A stretch of 64,000 nt of DNA from an uncultured Clostridia bacterium (GCA_949106495.1 CARYZD010000008.1:1-64000); one strand, 5' to 3'. Numbered from the stretch's first letter, positions 44,569-53,740 are shown. A program made the numbers and translations. Notes: a model not told the origin generated them from the sequence alone.

Positions 44569-45650
44569 CTCTCCTTTATTCTTTTACCAATACAATACAA
44601 ATTCCATGAAATAAAATTTTCATTAATTAAAGATTTTACTAATATATCTCCGTTATCTACACAATATTCTTCTTTAATTTTATTAAACTCATAACAAGCC
44701 AAAATAAAAATTGCTTTTCTAACTTTTATATCTAATTTTCGAGTTCTTATCATAAGCATTGGTCCTAATTCATTTAATATCTTTTTAATTTGCTCTCTAT
44801 CAAATCTTATATTTCTAACATTATAATTTCTAATTATTTCTGAAACTAAAAAAAACTGGTCAAGATTTTTATAATTTTTTATTTTTCCTTGAATTTTAGT
44901 AGCACTTACCTTGTATTCCACATATTTATATAAACTATCTTCAATTATCCCATAAAGTTTAACTTTAGGTAAAATATATATACCATTTATCATATCTTCA
45001 AACCAATAGTTTTCAGGAAATGATATCCCTTGATACATTTTTTTCTCTAAAACAGCTCCCCATAAGTACTCATCTAAATCATTAAAATTAGTTTCCCTAG
45101 TATAATTAGAAGATTTTATTCTTTTACCATATTGATTAACTTTAGTATAATTACATTTTACATATTGCAAATTCTCTTTAATAATCTTATCAAGCATTTT
45201 TTCTATGAATCCATCTTCAAAATAATCATCACTATCTAAAAAAGTTATATATTTACCATTTGCATTTTCTAGTAAAATATTTCTAGTATAAGATATTCCT
45301 TTATTAGCCTGATTAATAATTCTTATATTATCTTTATTCAATTTTTCTAACACTGTTAAAGATTCATCTGTAGAACCATCGTTAACTATAATTATTTCAT
45401 AGTTATATTTTGTATTTTGATTACAAATAGAATTAATACATTTTTCTATTGTATTTTCTGCATTATACATTGGTACTAAAATACTAATATCACATAAATT
45501 CTTATCATTTATTTTATTAGTACAATTATAGTCGATTTTTTTATATATATTTTCTATTTTATTTTTACTTTTTAAAATATCATGCTTGAATTTAATATGT
45601 GATGTCATTTTTGCTACTATTAATAATAATTTTACCATCATTTTCTTCAT
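44565..45650 (-). CDS. family 2 glycosyltransferase
   Basis: In this 361-residue protein an N-terminal extension of about 50 residues precedes the GT-A motif CDISILVPMYNAENTI (about 49-64), the IIVNDGSTDES loop and TFLDSDDYFEDGFIEKM (about 134-150) with the DxD-like pair. It starts 59 bp inside the upstream polymerase-like gene. The start at 45650 is supported by GAGGAG ten bases before, so the overlap seems real. Donor sugar unknown. Confidence 0.83.
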   Translation of the reverse strand: MKKMMVKLLLIVAKMTSHIKFKHDILKSKNKIENIYKKIDYNCTNKINDKNLCDISILVPMYNAENTIEKCINSICNQNTKYNYEIIIVNDGSTDESLTVLEKLNKDNIRIINQANKGISYTRNILLENANGKYITFLDSDDYFEDGFIEKMLDKIIKENLQYVKCNYTKVNQYGKRIKSSNYTRETNFNDLDEYLWGAVLEKKMYQGISFPENYWFEDMINGIYILPKVKLYGIIEDSLYKYVEYKVSATKIQGKIKNYKNLDQFFLVSEIIRNYNVRNIRFDREQIKKILNELGPMLMIRTRKLDIKVRKAIFILACYEFNKIKEEYCVDNGDILVKSLINENFISWNLYCIGKRIKER

Positions 45651-46731
45651 TTATTTTTTTCTCCTCAAAAATATAATCAATAATAAATATTAGTGTTGGA
45701 TTCATTAAAATACTCATAAAATAGCTCTCAAACATGCAATAGAATAAGAAAAATATCATAAGTAATATTTTTTGCTCTTTATTTTGTTTTATTAAAGTTT
45801 TATTAGTTTGAGCTAAATAATAAATAAACCAAACTGAAGCAAGTAATCCCCCTTCATAAAACATTGAAAAATAGCCATTATCAAACAATACAATGTTATT
45901 AAAAGAATTAGATCCAATAATAGGAATTCTATAGTTTTTAATTAATATATTCATATACTTTAATCTACCTGTAAGTAAAACATCTAGTTTTTTTACAAAT
46001 TCACTATTTGTATAGCTAAGTGCTAAGACTATAGAAATAAGTATAACTAAAATAAGTTCTACTTTTAATAACTTTGGTATCATTTTTTTTATACTTTTAC
46101 TTTTTTTATACAAATATATTAACACTAAATATAATGTTAATATTATAAAACCAGTTCTTGAAAAAGTATATTTATATAAAATAAAATTAAAAGTTTCAAT
46201 AATACCTACTGTAAAAATGTTAATTTTTTTATGATAAATATATCCAAATAAGAATACTATAATTGAAAAAGAAGAATGTACAAGATTAGGATGTGAATAT
46301 CCAAAACAATATCTTTTAATATTCCCAACGCCTGTTCTATAATGAAATATATATTCATTATTAATAATTCCTGTTAAAGATAATGTAATCATCATCAAAA
46401 AAGATATCAATCTTACCATAAACATAATTTTTAAAATATTTTCTCTATTTACATTCTTTAAACAACATAACGAAATAGCCGTAAATAATACAGTTGTTAC
46501 ATCTCCTATAACAAAATCTATTATACCAATAATCATTAAACTAAATATTCTCCACAGCTCTTTTTTATTAAATCTATCTTTTAACAATTTCATTACTATT
46601 AAAAAAGTTCCAAAAGCATAGCATAAAATATATATATTATTTGAACCAGCTAAGCCAATTCCTTTACAAAATGTAATTATAATAAAAAAAATATATACTA
46701 ATATTTCACTTTTTTGTATTCTTTTTTCCAT
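45592..46731 (-). CDS. O-antigen/capsule polymerase-like membrane protein (Wzy type)
   Basis: The 379-residue protein has about ten membrane segments and a larger polar loop in the second half (GRLKYMNILIKNYRIPIIGSNSFNN...), the typical Wzy outline. Wzy proteins share topology more than sequence, so the call rests on topology and position between glycosyltransferases and the flippase gene. The final residues are polar and overlap the next gene. Confidence 0.75.
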   Translation of the reverse strand: MEKRIQKSEILVYIFFIIITFCKGIGLAGSNNIYILCYAFGTFLIVMKLLKDRFNKKELWRIFSLMIIGIIDFVIGDVTTVLFTAISLCCLKNVNRENILKIMFMVRLISFLMMITLSLTGIINNEYIFHYRTGVGNIKRYCFGYSHPNLVHSSFSIIVFLFGYIYHKKINIFTVGIIETFNFILYKYTFSRTGFIILTLYLVLIYLYKKSKSIKKMIPKLLKVELILVILISIVLALSYTNSEFVKKLDVLLTGRLKYMNILIKNYRIPIIGSNSFNNIVLFDNGYFSMFYEGGLLASVWFIYYLAQTNKTLIKQNKEQKILLMIFFLFYCMFESYFMSILMNPTLIFIIDYIFEEKKINEENDGKIIINSSKNDITY

Positions 46732-47435
46732 TATTTCACTCCTATTATTTTCCTTATTAATTGTTTTAAAGGAATAAGATAATACTTAATTTTTTTTATT
46801 AATTTATTTCCTGAATACCAACTTGCATTAAAATGATGAATAGAATATGTATTATCTGTAATAATTAACTTATTTGTTCCCATTTTTAAAGGACAGAAAT
46901 ATTCTACAGGATAAATATTCATGTTATACACTTTTTGAAACACATCCTCTTTTTCTAATCCTTTTAATTCTAATATATTTGTTGTAATCTTTACACAAAT
47001 AACTTGCTTAAACTCTCCATTTACAAAAAAATTATTATTTTCATAATATTCTTTGTTCTCTTTTATAAATGGATGTCCTTTTATTGCTCCAAAACCTTGT
47101 CCTGTATTTACTGTTCCTATTTGTTCCATTCCAATATATCCATCACAGTCAAGTAAATTGTCAAGATTTTTTAACAATTCAACATCTGTATCTAAATATA
47201 TTCCGCCTTCATTATATATTATGTCAAGTCTTACATAATCAGTTAAAAAAGCAAATTTTTTATTTTCATATGTATACTTAACATATTCATTTTTATTTAA
47301 ATCATAATTACTTTCATTCCATTCAATTATTTCATAATCTGGACAATATTTCTTCCAACTATCTATACATTTTCTAGCTTCTTCTGGTAATGGATTACCT
47401 CCAAACCAACAATAATGTATCTTCTTTGGTATCAT
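46731..47435 (-). CDS. GT32-type glycosyltransferase (DXD, Och1-like)
   Basis: The 234-residue protein opens MIPKKIHYCWFGGNPLPEEA (residues 1-20), with SWKKYCPDYEIIEWNESNYD and the nucleotide-sugar DXD in GGIYLDTDVELLKNLD (about 76-91). This is the capsule-type GT32 family that transfers mannose, galactose or related sugars. The start overlaps nothing; it follows the Alg13-like gene by 3 bp. Complete for a bacterial member. Confidence 0.88.
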   Translation of the reverse strand: MIPKKIHYCWFGGNPLPEEARKCIDSWKKYCPDYEIIEWNESNYDLNKNEYVKYTYENKKFAFLTDYVRLDIIYNEGGIYLDTDVELLKNLDNLLDCDGYIGMEQIGTVNTGQGFGAIKGHPFIKENKEYYENNNFFVNGEFKQVICVKITTNILELKGLEKEDVFQKVYNMNIYPVEYFCPLKMGTNKLIITDNTYSIHHFNASWYSGNKLIKKIKYYLIPLKQLIRKIIGVK

Positions 47436-47438
47436 TTT

Positions 47439-47939
47439 TTACTCCTTAAATAAACTTTTTATTTCTTTATCTAGTTTTTCACAAAAAACTTTATTATTAG
47501 ATTTATAGTTTTCTTTCATAGATTCAACAATTAAATCATAATTTATAATTAAATTTTTCAATTCATTTATATCATAACATGGTATTAACGAATTATCCCT
47601 ATCAACAACTTGTTTAACAAATTCTAATTGATGGTTATTAACATGTTCATTAAAATCTTTTTGTCTTGGAACAACAATTGGAACTTTTCCAATAGTTAAT
47701 GGAGCTATAAAACTTGCAGGTCCACCATGTGTTATTATAATTCTAGCTTCATTCATATTTTTTTGCATATCTTCATAACCAATTAATTTATATGAAATAC
47801 AATTTTTAGGTTCATACTTTGTATAACCCTTTTGTATAATTACATCTTCTTTTATTGTTCCATTATCCTTTAAATCATCTATTTCCTTTACTAATCTTTC
47901 AAAGCCTTGTTCATGTGTTCCAACTGTAACAAATATCAT
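47439..47939 (-). CDS. Alg13-like glycosyltransferase subunit (PssE/CpsG type)
   Basis: The 166-residue GT28 C-terminal-type half enzyme has MIFVTVGTHEQGFERLV at the start and the UDP-sugar-binding IITHGGPASFIAPLTIGKVPIV (about 70-91). It works with the membrane-associated Alg14-like partner encoded 11 bp upstream, together adding the second sugar to the undecaprenyl-linked primer. The pair matches PssD/PssE (CpsF/CpsG) of Gram-positive capsule loci. Confidence 0.88.
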   Translation of the reverse strand: MIFVTVGTHEQGFERLVKEIDDLKDNGTIKEDVIIQKGYTKYEPKNCISYKLIGYEDMQKNMNEARIIITHGGPASFIAPLTIGKVPIVVPRQKDFNEHVNNHQLEFVKQVVDRDNSLIPCYDINELKNLIINYDLIVESMKENYKSNNKVFCEKLDKEIKSLFKE

Positions 47940-47950
47940 TAAAGCACCTC

Positions 47951-48427
47951 CTAGAATATTCTTCCTAAATTTATAGCTTTAGGATATACTTTTAATTGTT
48001 CATCCCATTGTACTATAAACTTATCTGCAAAGTGTGAGCAAAATTTCCCACTAATTGTTGATTTATCTATTCTGTCGTATACTTCAATATATACTAATTT
48101 TTTTCCAAAAATTTTTCCCAAAAAGAAAAATGGTATAGCAATAGCTGCACCTGAAGATATAATTACATCTGGTTTTTCTTTTATTAATACTTTTAATGCT
48201 AAAAAAGTATTTTTAATTAAATTTGGTATATTTCTATTTGTAGGATAATAGCAATAATATTTTTTTTCATCTTTTAAAATACTGTTTGCATCTACCTTAT
48301 CAAAAGTAACCCACACTCTATCATGTTTTTGCCATATATCTTTTAACATGTATACATGTGTCAAATGTCCTCCACTTGAACTAACAATACAAAATTTAGT
48401 ATCCCCATATTTTTTCTTTTGTTTCAT
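47951..48427 (-). CDS. Alg14-like glycosyltransferase subunit (PssD/CpsF type)
   Basis: The 158-residue protein has FCIVSSSGGHLTHVYML (residues 12-28), a membrane-associating hydrophobic region and ISSGAAIAIPFFFLGKIFGK (about 96-115). As in yeast Alg14, it recruits the catalytic half (Alg13-like, next gene) to the membrane. The start overlaps the sugar-transferase stop by one base (TAATG). Confidence 0.87.
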   Translation of the reverse strand: MKQKKKYGDTKFCIVSSSGGHLTHVYMLKDIWQKHDRVWVTFDKVDANSILKDEKKYYCYYPTNRNIPNLIKNTFLALKVLIKEKPDVIISSGAAIAIPFFFLGKIFGKKLVYIEVYDRIDKSTISGKFCSHFADKFIVQWDEQLKVYPKAINLGRIF

Positions 48428-49191
48428 TATTTTGCTCCATCCTTATTTAAAACTACACCTACTGTTTTTGTAAGTAATCCCATATCATACATGAAACCTT
48501 TTTCTTCATTGTATTTCATATCATATTCTAATCTTTCTTCAAATGTTGTATTTGATCTACCACTTACTTGCCATAGTCCTGTTATTCCTGGTTTTGATTC
48601 TACTATTGTGTCATAGTAGCTTCCCATATCATCTATTTCTCTTGGTAAATATGGTCTTGGTCCTACCAAACTCATATCTCCCTTTAATACATTTATTAAT
48701 TGTGGTAATTCATCTATGCTTGTCTTTCTTAAGAAATTTCCAACTTTTGTTATTCTTGGGTCATCTTTTAATTTCTTATTTATTTTATATTCTTCTCTTG
48801 CTTTTTCATCTTGTTCTAATAATTCGAATAGTTTCTTATCTGCATCTGGTACCATTGTTCTAAATTTATATATTTCAAATAGTTTTCCATCTTTTCCTAT
48901 TCTTTTTTGTGTAAACATTGCTGGTCCATCTGAATCTTTTCTTATTGCTAAGCTTGTTGCTAAAAATACAGGTGATAGTAATAAGAGTGCTGTAGCTGAT
49001 GCAGTAATATCTATAGCTCTTTTTAAAAATGAATAAGTTACTTCATTAAATGTCTTATGTTGTTTTTGTTCTAAAATGTTTGTATTTTGATTAAACTTTA
49101 TAATATTGCTTTCAATAGTATCTTCTGGAAATCTTGCAGAAGTTTCTAATTTAAATATTTTGTAGTCATTAGCTTCGTTTGACTGTGACAT
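48427..49191 (-). CDS. undecaprenyl-phosphate sugar phosphotransferase (priming transferase)
   Basis: The 254-residue protein has one membrane helix (about 54-76) and a catalytic PglC/WbaP-type domain: FTQKRIGKDGKLFEIYKFRTMV (in part), LRKTSIDELPQLINVLKGD, LVGPRPYLPRE and GITGLWQVSGRS. It transfers a sugar-1-phosphate (commonly Gal or Glc) to undecaprenyl phosphate, starting the capsule repeat. It has no CpsE-type multi-TM N-terminus, so it is the short form. Second gene of the capsule operon. Confidence 0.92.
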   Translation of the reverse strand: MSQSNEANDYKIFKLETSARFPEDTIESNIIKFNQNTNILEQKQHKTFNEVTYSFLKRAIDITASATALLLLSPVFLATSLAIRKDSDGPAMFTQKRIGKDGKLFEIYKFRTMVPDADKKLFELLEQDEKAREEYKINKKLKDDPRITKVGNFLRKTSIDELPQLINVLKGDMSLVGPRPYLPREIDDMGSYYDTIVESKPGITGLWQVSGRSNTTFEERLEYDMKYNEEKGFMYDMGLLTKTVGVVLNKDGAK

Positions 49192-49194
49192 TTT

Positions 49195-49794
49195 TTATTC
49201 CTCCATTTTTAACATCTTGTCTTTACGTTTAGTTATTAAATATTTAAGTAATATAAATATAATTGAGCCTGTTATTATACCTAATGAATCAATAAATACA
49301 TCTTTTATAGAGCATGTCCTACCTGGGACAAACTTTTGATGAAATTCATCTGTATATGCGTATAATATACCTGTTATCATTGCGTAAAATATGTATTTTG
49401 AGAATAAGTGATATTTTCTTAATGCAATTCTTGTTTCTTTTATATTGCTTTTATCTAAATTTGCATAAAAAAATACAGATAGAAGAATACCACCTAACAT
49501 GTATAGAAAATAATGAGCATTCTTTCTTACAACTTTTTGTAACTGACTCGAATACTTATATTTATATTCCTTCTTTTTTAGTGTATTTTTTTCATCTGCT
49601 TGATTGTTGTTATGACTTATTACAGGTGAATCTTCATTCTTTGAAACTTTAGAATCTATCGAATGAATAAATGCTCCACTTGTATTAAGTGTATCTATTC
49701 CGTCTTGACCTGAAAATATAAATACAGTTATCATCCATACCAAAACAAATACTGTAGATAATATTTTTAGTAATCCTAATTTGTTTTTTCTCAT
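49195..49794 (-). CDS. VanZ-like membrane protein
   Basis: The 199-residue protein has four membrane segments. Diagnostic positions are the N-terminal ITVFIFSGQDG and the C-terminal YAYTDEFHQKFVPGRTCSIKD (about 140-160), with the acidic/His motif of VanZ. A Ser/Asn-rich loop (about 45-80) separates TM1 and TM2. VanZ gives low-level teicoplanin resistance in enterococci; the molecular role is unsettled. First gene of the capsule operon, behind a good promoter. A paralogue lies at 51597-52097. Confidence 0.85.
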   Translation of the reverse strand: MRKNKLGLLKILSTVFVLVWMITVFIFSGQDGIDTLNTSGAFIHSIDSKVSKNEDSPVISHNNNQADEKNTLKKKEYKYKYSSQLQKVVRKNAHYFLYMLGGILLSVFFYANLDKSNIKETRIALRKYHLFSKYIFYAMITGILYAYTDEFHQKFVPGRTCSIKDVFIDSLGIITGSIIFILLKYLITKRKDKMLKMEE

Positions 49795-49862
49795 TTCTTT
49801 TTCTCCAATAGCATAACCTATATTATTTATGTATACTTAAATCTATATAACTGACGTATTAT

Positions 49863-49891
49863 ATTATATCATGAATTATAATTATAGTCAA
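49863..49891 (-). promoter_or_regulatory. promoter of the capsule operon
   Basis: On the minus strand TTGACT, 17 bp, TATAAT, about 70 bp upstream of the VanZ-like start. This probably drives the whole 49794-39914 operon. Confidence 0.7.
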
Positions 49892-49973
49892 TTAGTTTTT
49901 CGATATTTTTCTTCTTTTTATATACATTTTCAGTTCTTTAATAGACATAATATTGTACCACGTGTACAAAACA

Positions 49974-49997
49974 GCTCACATCAAAGTATGTGAGCTT
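49974..49997. terminator. terminator after the alarmone synthetase gene
   Basis: AGCTCACAT pairs with ATGTGAGCT around a 6-base loop; TTATTTTTTT follows on the plus strand and GTTTTG on the minus strand. Confidence 0.65.
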
Positions 49998-50003
49998 ATT
50001 TTT

Positions 50004-50696
50004 TTAATAATTTAACATAGAATTATTCTCATGTTTTCTATACATTTTTATTATTTTTGATTGCAATTTCTCAAGTGCCTTAGCATACCATGTTAACTTA
50101 TTTGAATCTAACTTAGATAATTTGTTATCTGTTTTATATCTAATCTCATGTTCCATTTCAGACCAAAAATCCATTGCTACTGTTCTAATTTGTATTTCAA
50201 CTTTTATTATAACTGTTTCATCATTAATTGTAACTGGTGTCTCAACAATTAAATGATATGCAGAATATCCACTTTTTTTAGGATTATATATATAATCTTT
50301 TTCTTCTATTACATTTAAAGTTGGCATATTTTGAATAATTTGTTTAATAAAGAAAATATCATCTTTTAAAGGACAAACTATTCTTATTCCTGCAATATCA
50401 TCCACATTATCCACAAGAGACTTATATGTTGGAGCTATACCTTTCTTTTTTATTTTATTCATTATACTCTTTTTAGATTTTACTCTTGAATCTATTTTCT
50501 CAATTATTGTATAACCATACATATTATTTAATCTCTCTTTTATGCTATTTAATGTATCAGCAACTTGGTGCATTGCTATTTCATATATTTTTAACAAATC
50601 ATTATATTGTTTACTTTCTATATTAATTTTTTCATCTTCTGTATTATCTAATTCATTATTTTTAATTATTAACTCAGTTCTCGGACTCACCTCCAA
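50004..50696 (-). CDS. small alarmone synthetase, RelA/SpoT synthetase domain only
   Basis: The protein has up to 230 residues and makes (p)ppGpp from ATP and GDP/GTP. Motifs: DIAGIRIVCPLKDDIFF (about 97-113), YNPKKSGYSAYHLIVE (about 135-150) and VEIQIRTVAMDFWSEMEHEIRYK (in part; about 160-182). There is no HD hydrolase or regulatory C-terminus, as in RelP/RelQ. The start is unclear: GGAGGTGAG is at 50687-50695, but no ATG follows it in frame. Candidates are the TTG at 50696 or GTG at 50690, or a non-standard start further down. The weak start may limit expression. Confidence 0.85.
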   Translation of the reverse strand: MEVSPRTELIIKNNELDNTEDEKINIESKQYNDLLKIYEIAMHQVADTLNSIKERLNNMYGYTIIEKIDSRVKSKKSIMNKIKKKGIAPTYKSLVDNVDDIAGIRIVCPLKDDIFFIKQIIQNMPTLNVIEEKDYIYNPKKSGYSAYHLIVETPVTINDETVIIKVEIQIRTVAMDFWSEMEHEIRYKTDNKLSKLDSNKLTWYAKALEKLQSKIIKMYRKHENNSMLNY

Positions 50697-50915
50697 TACT
50701 ATCTATTAAAATTATATCTTAAATATGTATAATTATCAAACAAATATTGTGTTAATTAGATGAAAAATAATATCACAATTTGTCCTATTATTATATCTAA
50801 TTTAGGCTCCTTTATATAATATTAACAAAGTAATATTAATTGCTACAAATACTGTTATTTTTTCTTTTATATTTTATCTGTATATGATATAATTTTTATA
50901 TCTATGGAGGTAATT

Positions 50916-51569
50916 ATGCAATATTTATTTTTAGATGAATCTGGAAACTTACACAAAAATAGTCCAGATAGATATTTTGTAATTGGTGGAGTATATACAA
51001 ACAATTATGCAGACATTAAAAAATCATATGTTGAAATAAACCATGAATTAAAAGAAAAGTTAAATATGGATTTTGAAACAGAGTTAAAAGCAGCGTATTT
51101 AAATATGGAAGAAAAAATGGATATAGTAATTAAACTTCAAGAAATGAATGGTATGTATATAGTAGGGATAATAGTAGATAAATATAAGCTTGGAGTAGAA
51201 ATTGATGAAATACATTTATACTATAATTATGTAATACGTAAATTATTAGATTATTTAATAAAAATAAATCTTATTAAAACCACTCAAAACGAAGAATTAT
51301 ATTTAAATATTGATAAAAGTTCTATGAAAATAGAAGATATAAATTCATTAGAAAATTATTTAAAAACACATTTTAATATAGAAAGAAAAATGAAGTATAA
51401 AATAAATGTATCTTATTGGGATTCAAAGAAAAACTATATGGTACAAGTAGCAGATATAATGTGTAATACTATTTGGAATATAGCTCAATCTCCAAATTCC
51501 AATGGATTATTTAGACATTTAGATAAAAAAGGAAAATTAAGAATTTGTAAACTATCTAAAATAGTTTAA
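50916..51569 (+). CDS. DUF3800-domain protein
   Basis: The 217-residue protein opens MQYLFLDESGNLHKN (residues 1-15), the DUF3800 signature with an acidic pair on the first beta strand. It later has YLNIDKSSMKIEDI and the C-terminal VQVADIMCNTIWNIA with a conserved Asp. The fold is predicted RNase H-like, and many members occur in phages or defence regions. I start at the ATG at 50916 after TGGAGGTAATT; an ATG at 50904 overlaps that site. Monocistronic. Confidence 0.8.
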   Translation: MQYLFLDESGNLHKNSPDRYFVIGGVYTNNYADIKKSYVEINHELKEKLNMDFETELKAAYLNMEEKMDIVIKLQEMNGMYIVGIIVDKYKLGVEIDEIHLYYNYVIRKLLDYLIKINLIKTTQNEELYLNIDKSSMKIEDINSLENYLKTHFNIERKMKYKINVSYWDSKKNYMVQVADIMCNTIWNIAQSPNSNGLFRHLDKKGKLRICKLSKIV

Positions 51570-51581
51570 CTCATATATAAA

Positions 51582-51618
51582 AAGAAAGCAAAGATTTTAA
51601 TTATCTTTGCTTTCTTGT
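51582..51618. terminator. bidirectional terminator
   Basis: AAGAAAGCAAAGAT pairs with ATCTTTGCTTTCTT around an AT-rich loop, between the convergent DUF3800 and VanZ-like genes. It overlaps the stop of the latter. Confidence 0.85.
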
Positions 51619-52097
51619 CTTTTCATTATTCTATTTATAATTTTAATTATTATAATATAAAATGTAATACCTGTTATTAAACCACATGTATCTACAAATA
51701 CATCAAAAATTCTACAACTTCTTCCTGGCACAAAAAATTGATGTATCTCATCTGATATAGCATATAAAATACCAAAACCAAGTGAATTTATAAATTTACT
51801 TTTTAATTTAAGTTGGATACTTAAATTATATAATAAAAATCCACCTATAGTATAAATAGTAAAATGAGCTAATTTTCTTACAAACGGTTGCAATGTTTGA
51901 ACTATTAATTCTAAATTTTCTGTAGTAATATTAGTATAAAAGAATTTTACTATTTTTCTAATTGTATTACCACTTGTTGCTGATGAATCATCTCCAACTT
52001 GACTTGAAAACCAAAATATAGTAATCATCCATAAAATTACTAATACTATACTTATTATTATACATATATTAAATTTTTTCTTTTCTTTATTATCCAT
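51597..52097 (-). CDS. VanZ-like membrane protein
   Basis: The 166-residue paralogue of the 49195-49794 protein has ITIFWFSSQVGDDSSATSG after TM1, VRKLAHFTIYTIGGFLLYN (TM3) and YAISDEIHQFFVPGRSCRIFD, with the VanZ acidic/His motif. It lacks the long polar loop of the other copy. It is monocistronic and near the alarmone synthetase. The function of the family is not established. Confidence 0.85.
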   Translation of the reverse strand: MDNKEKKKFNICIIISIVLVILWMITIFWFSSQVGDDSSATSGNTIRKIVKFFYTNITTENLELIVQTLQPFVRKLAHFTIYTIGGFLLYNLSIQLKLKSKFINSLGFGILYAISDEIHQFFVPGRSCRIFDVFVDTCGLITGITFYIIIIKIINRIMKRQESKDN

Positions 52098-52159
52098 ATT
52101 TCTTCCTTCTATAACAATATATATTATACATGATTTTAGTTTATTTTTCTATAAAAAAA

Positions 52160-52183
52160 TGAAGTAGATTAATATCTACTTCA
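52160..52183 (-). terminator. terminator after the two-TM protein
   Basis: TGAAGTAGAT pairs with ATCTACTTCA around a 4-base loop, followed by TTTTTTTATAG on the minus strand. Confidence 0.8.
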
Positions 52184-52210
52184 AATTTATGTTAAAGATT
52201 TTTATATAAT

Positions 52211-52922
52211 CTACTCTTTAAATTTAATGTCAGTTATTTGAAATTCATATGAACCATCTTCAATTGGATATATATCCAAAGTTACTATCTTCTCTTGCCC
52301 TGGCTCTAAAGCATATATATATTCACTTGAATATGTATTTCTTTCTGTTATTTTAGCACTTTCTAAAATTTTGTCTGATTTGTTCTTTACAAATACTGTT
52401 AATGTATTTTGATCAACATAAGAATAATCAATATCATAATAACCTTCAACTGAAATGTCTTCACAGTATACATTTTCTACCTTATTAATCGTTCCAAAAG
52501 AACCTCCTATACATGCAGACATTATTGCCATTATTACAAAAAACATTACAAATGCAACACAAAATAATACTCTTCCAGGTGTTGCAATATTATCATGCAT
52601 AAAGTTAATTTTACTATCATATTTTTCAATTAACTCATCATATTGCTTATTTTCTTGAATATGTTCGTCAAAATACTTATTTGTTTGCTTCATTCTTTGA
52701 AGAGAATCAGTATTCTCGTCTTCATCTAGTATTTCTACTTTATTTTTATAATTACTATTTGAGTTCTCTTTCATCTTTCGATATTTTTTCTCTTTAAAAT
52801 CAAGGTATAAATATATACCGATACAGTATCACTTCAACTGCCACCCAAATAATAAAAATAACGCAAATAGCATATTTGCTAAAATTTGAAATTTCTAATG
52901 CATTAAAAATATTTTCAATCAT
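52211..52922 (-). CDS. two-TM membrane protein with extracellular domain, read through a +1 shift at CGG
   Basis: The start ATG at 52922 (GGGAGGATTTTTCT upstream) opens a frame encoding a membrane helix (YAICVIFIIWVAVEVILY). It reaches CGG at codon 35 and would stop six codons later as a 40-residue peptide. Skipping the C gives G-I-Y-L-Y-L-D-F-K and joins, without a stop, the 187-residue downstream ORF. The full product is about 236 residues: TM1, acidic helical cytosolic linker, TM2 (VLFCVAFVMFFVIMAIMSA) and a beta-rich outer domain (LTVFVKNKSDKILESAKI). The downstream ATG at 52774 has no ribosome site. Family not recognised. Two products are possible if the shift is partial. Confidence 0.65.
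52818..52820 (-). other. in-frame CGG at +1 frame junction (site 4)
   Basis: Zero frame reads CTG TAT CGG TAT. The continuing frame reads TAT (C) GGT ATA TAT. It is the only one of the four sites followed by T rather than A. Confidence 0.78.
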
Positions 52923-53045
52923 AGAAAAATCCTCCCTATAAATAATAATACTCTTAGATTATCTATTAAGAAATCTATATAATGTTTTCTAAGGCTTAAG
53001 TATTATACCATTGTATATTAGTTATGTCAACATTTTCAAAATAAA

Positions 53046-53068
53046 AAAGAGTGCTAATTTGCACTCTT
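53046..53068 (-). terminator. terminator after the Api92-like gene
   Basis: AAGAGTGC pairs with GCACTCTT; T-rich on the minus-strand side. Confidence 0.7.
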
Positions 53069-53071
53069 AAT

Positions 53072-53740
53072 CTAAATAGCTACATTTTGAGAAATTAAAC
53101 TAAATATGTTTGGTTCATTATATTCTTGATTTTCATCAATAACATATCTTATTTTTCCATTTATTATATTTAATTTAGTAACTTTACCTTTTATCTCATA
53201 ACAGTAATTTATTTTAACTTTATTACATATCTTTGATATCTTTTGAAAGATTTTTAATGGAACTTTATCATATGTTTTAAATTCTAATCTATTATCTTTT
53301 AATTTTACACATATTGGTTCTGTTCCAGTTCCCCATAAAGTCTCTCTTATTATATAACTATTAAATATTGATTTATTTTTAATTCTTTCTATAAAGAATT
53401 TTGTATCTTCTTCTATTTTTTTAGTTTGATATTTAACTTTAGCACTGTTTATTTGTTCATCAGTTAAAACTCTAAATTCATAAGGTTTTCTTCTTGTTCT
53501 TCCAACAAATTTAAAAGTATTAATTAATTTATCCCTATCATATTCTTTTTGATTTTTTAAATAAATATTTAAACACAAATTCATGTATTGATCTAATGCT
53601 AAATCATCATAATCTTTCTCCATAGGTTCTATTTTATTAAAGTCTAATTGACTTTCCTCACCATTTATCTTTTTAATGATATCTTGAACATCATCAAAAT
53701 CTCCAAAAAAACTTACTTTATTATTGATTATATTATTCAT
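53072..53740 (-). CDS. Api92-like protein
   Basis: In this 222-residue protein the opening INNKVSFFGDFDDVQDIIKK and FNKIEPMEKDYDD match the ferredoxin-like Api92 family, found in phages and mobile DNA. It also has FVGRTRRKPYEFR and RETLWGTGTEPICVKL. I start at the ATG at 53740 after AAAGGTGG; an upstream GTG at 53788 would add a leader without its own ribosome site. It stands in a chromosomal context and has a perfect promoter and a leader like those of two downstream membrane-protein units. Role unknown. Confidence 0.7.
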   Translation of the reverse strand: MNNIINNKVSFFGDFDDVQDIIKKINGEESQLDFNKIEPMEKDYDDLALDQYMNLCLNIYLKNQKEYDRDKLINTFKFVGRTRRKPYEFRVLTDEQINSAKVKYQTKKIEEDTKFFIERIKNKSIFNSYIIRETLWGTGTEPICVKLKDNRLEFKTYDKVPLKIFQKISKICNKVKINYCYEIKGKVTKLNIINGKIRYVIDENQEYNEPNIFSLISQNVAI

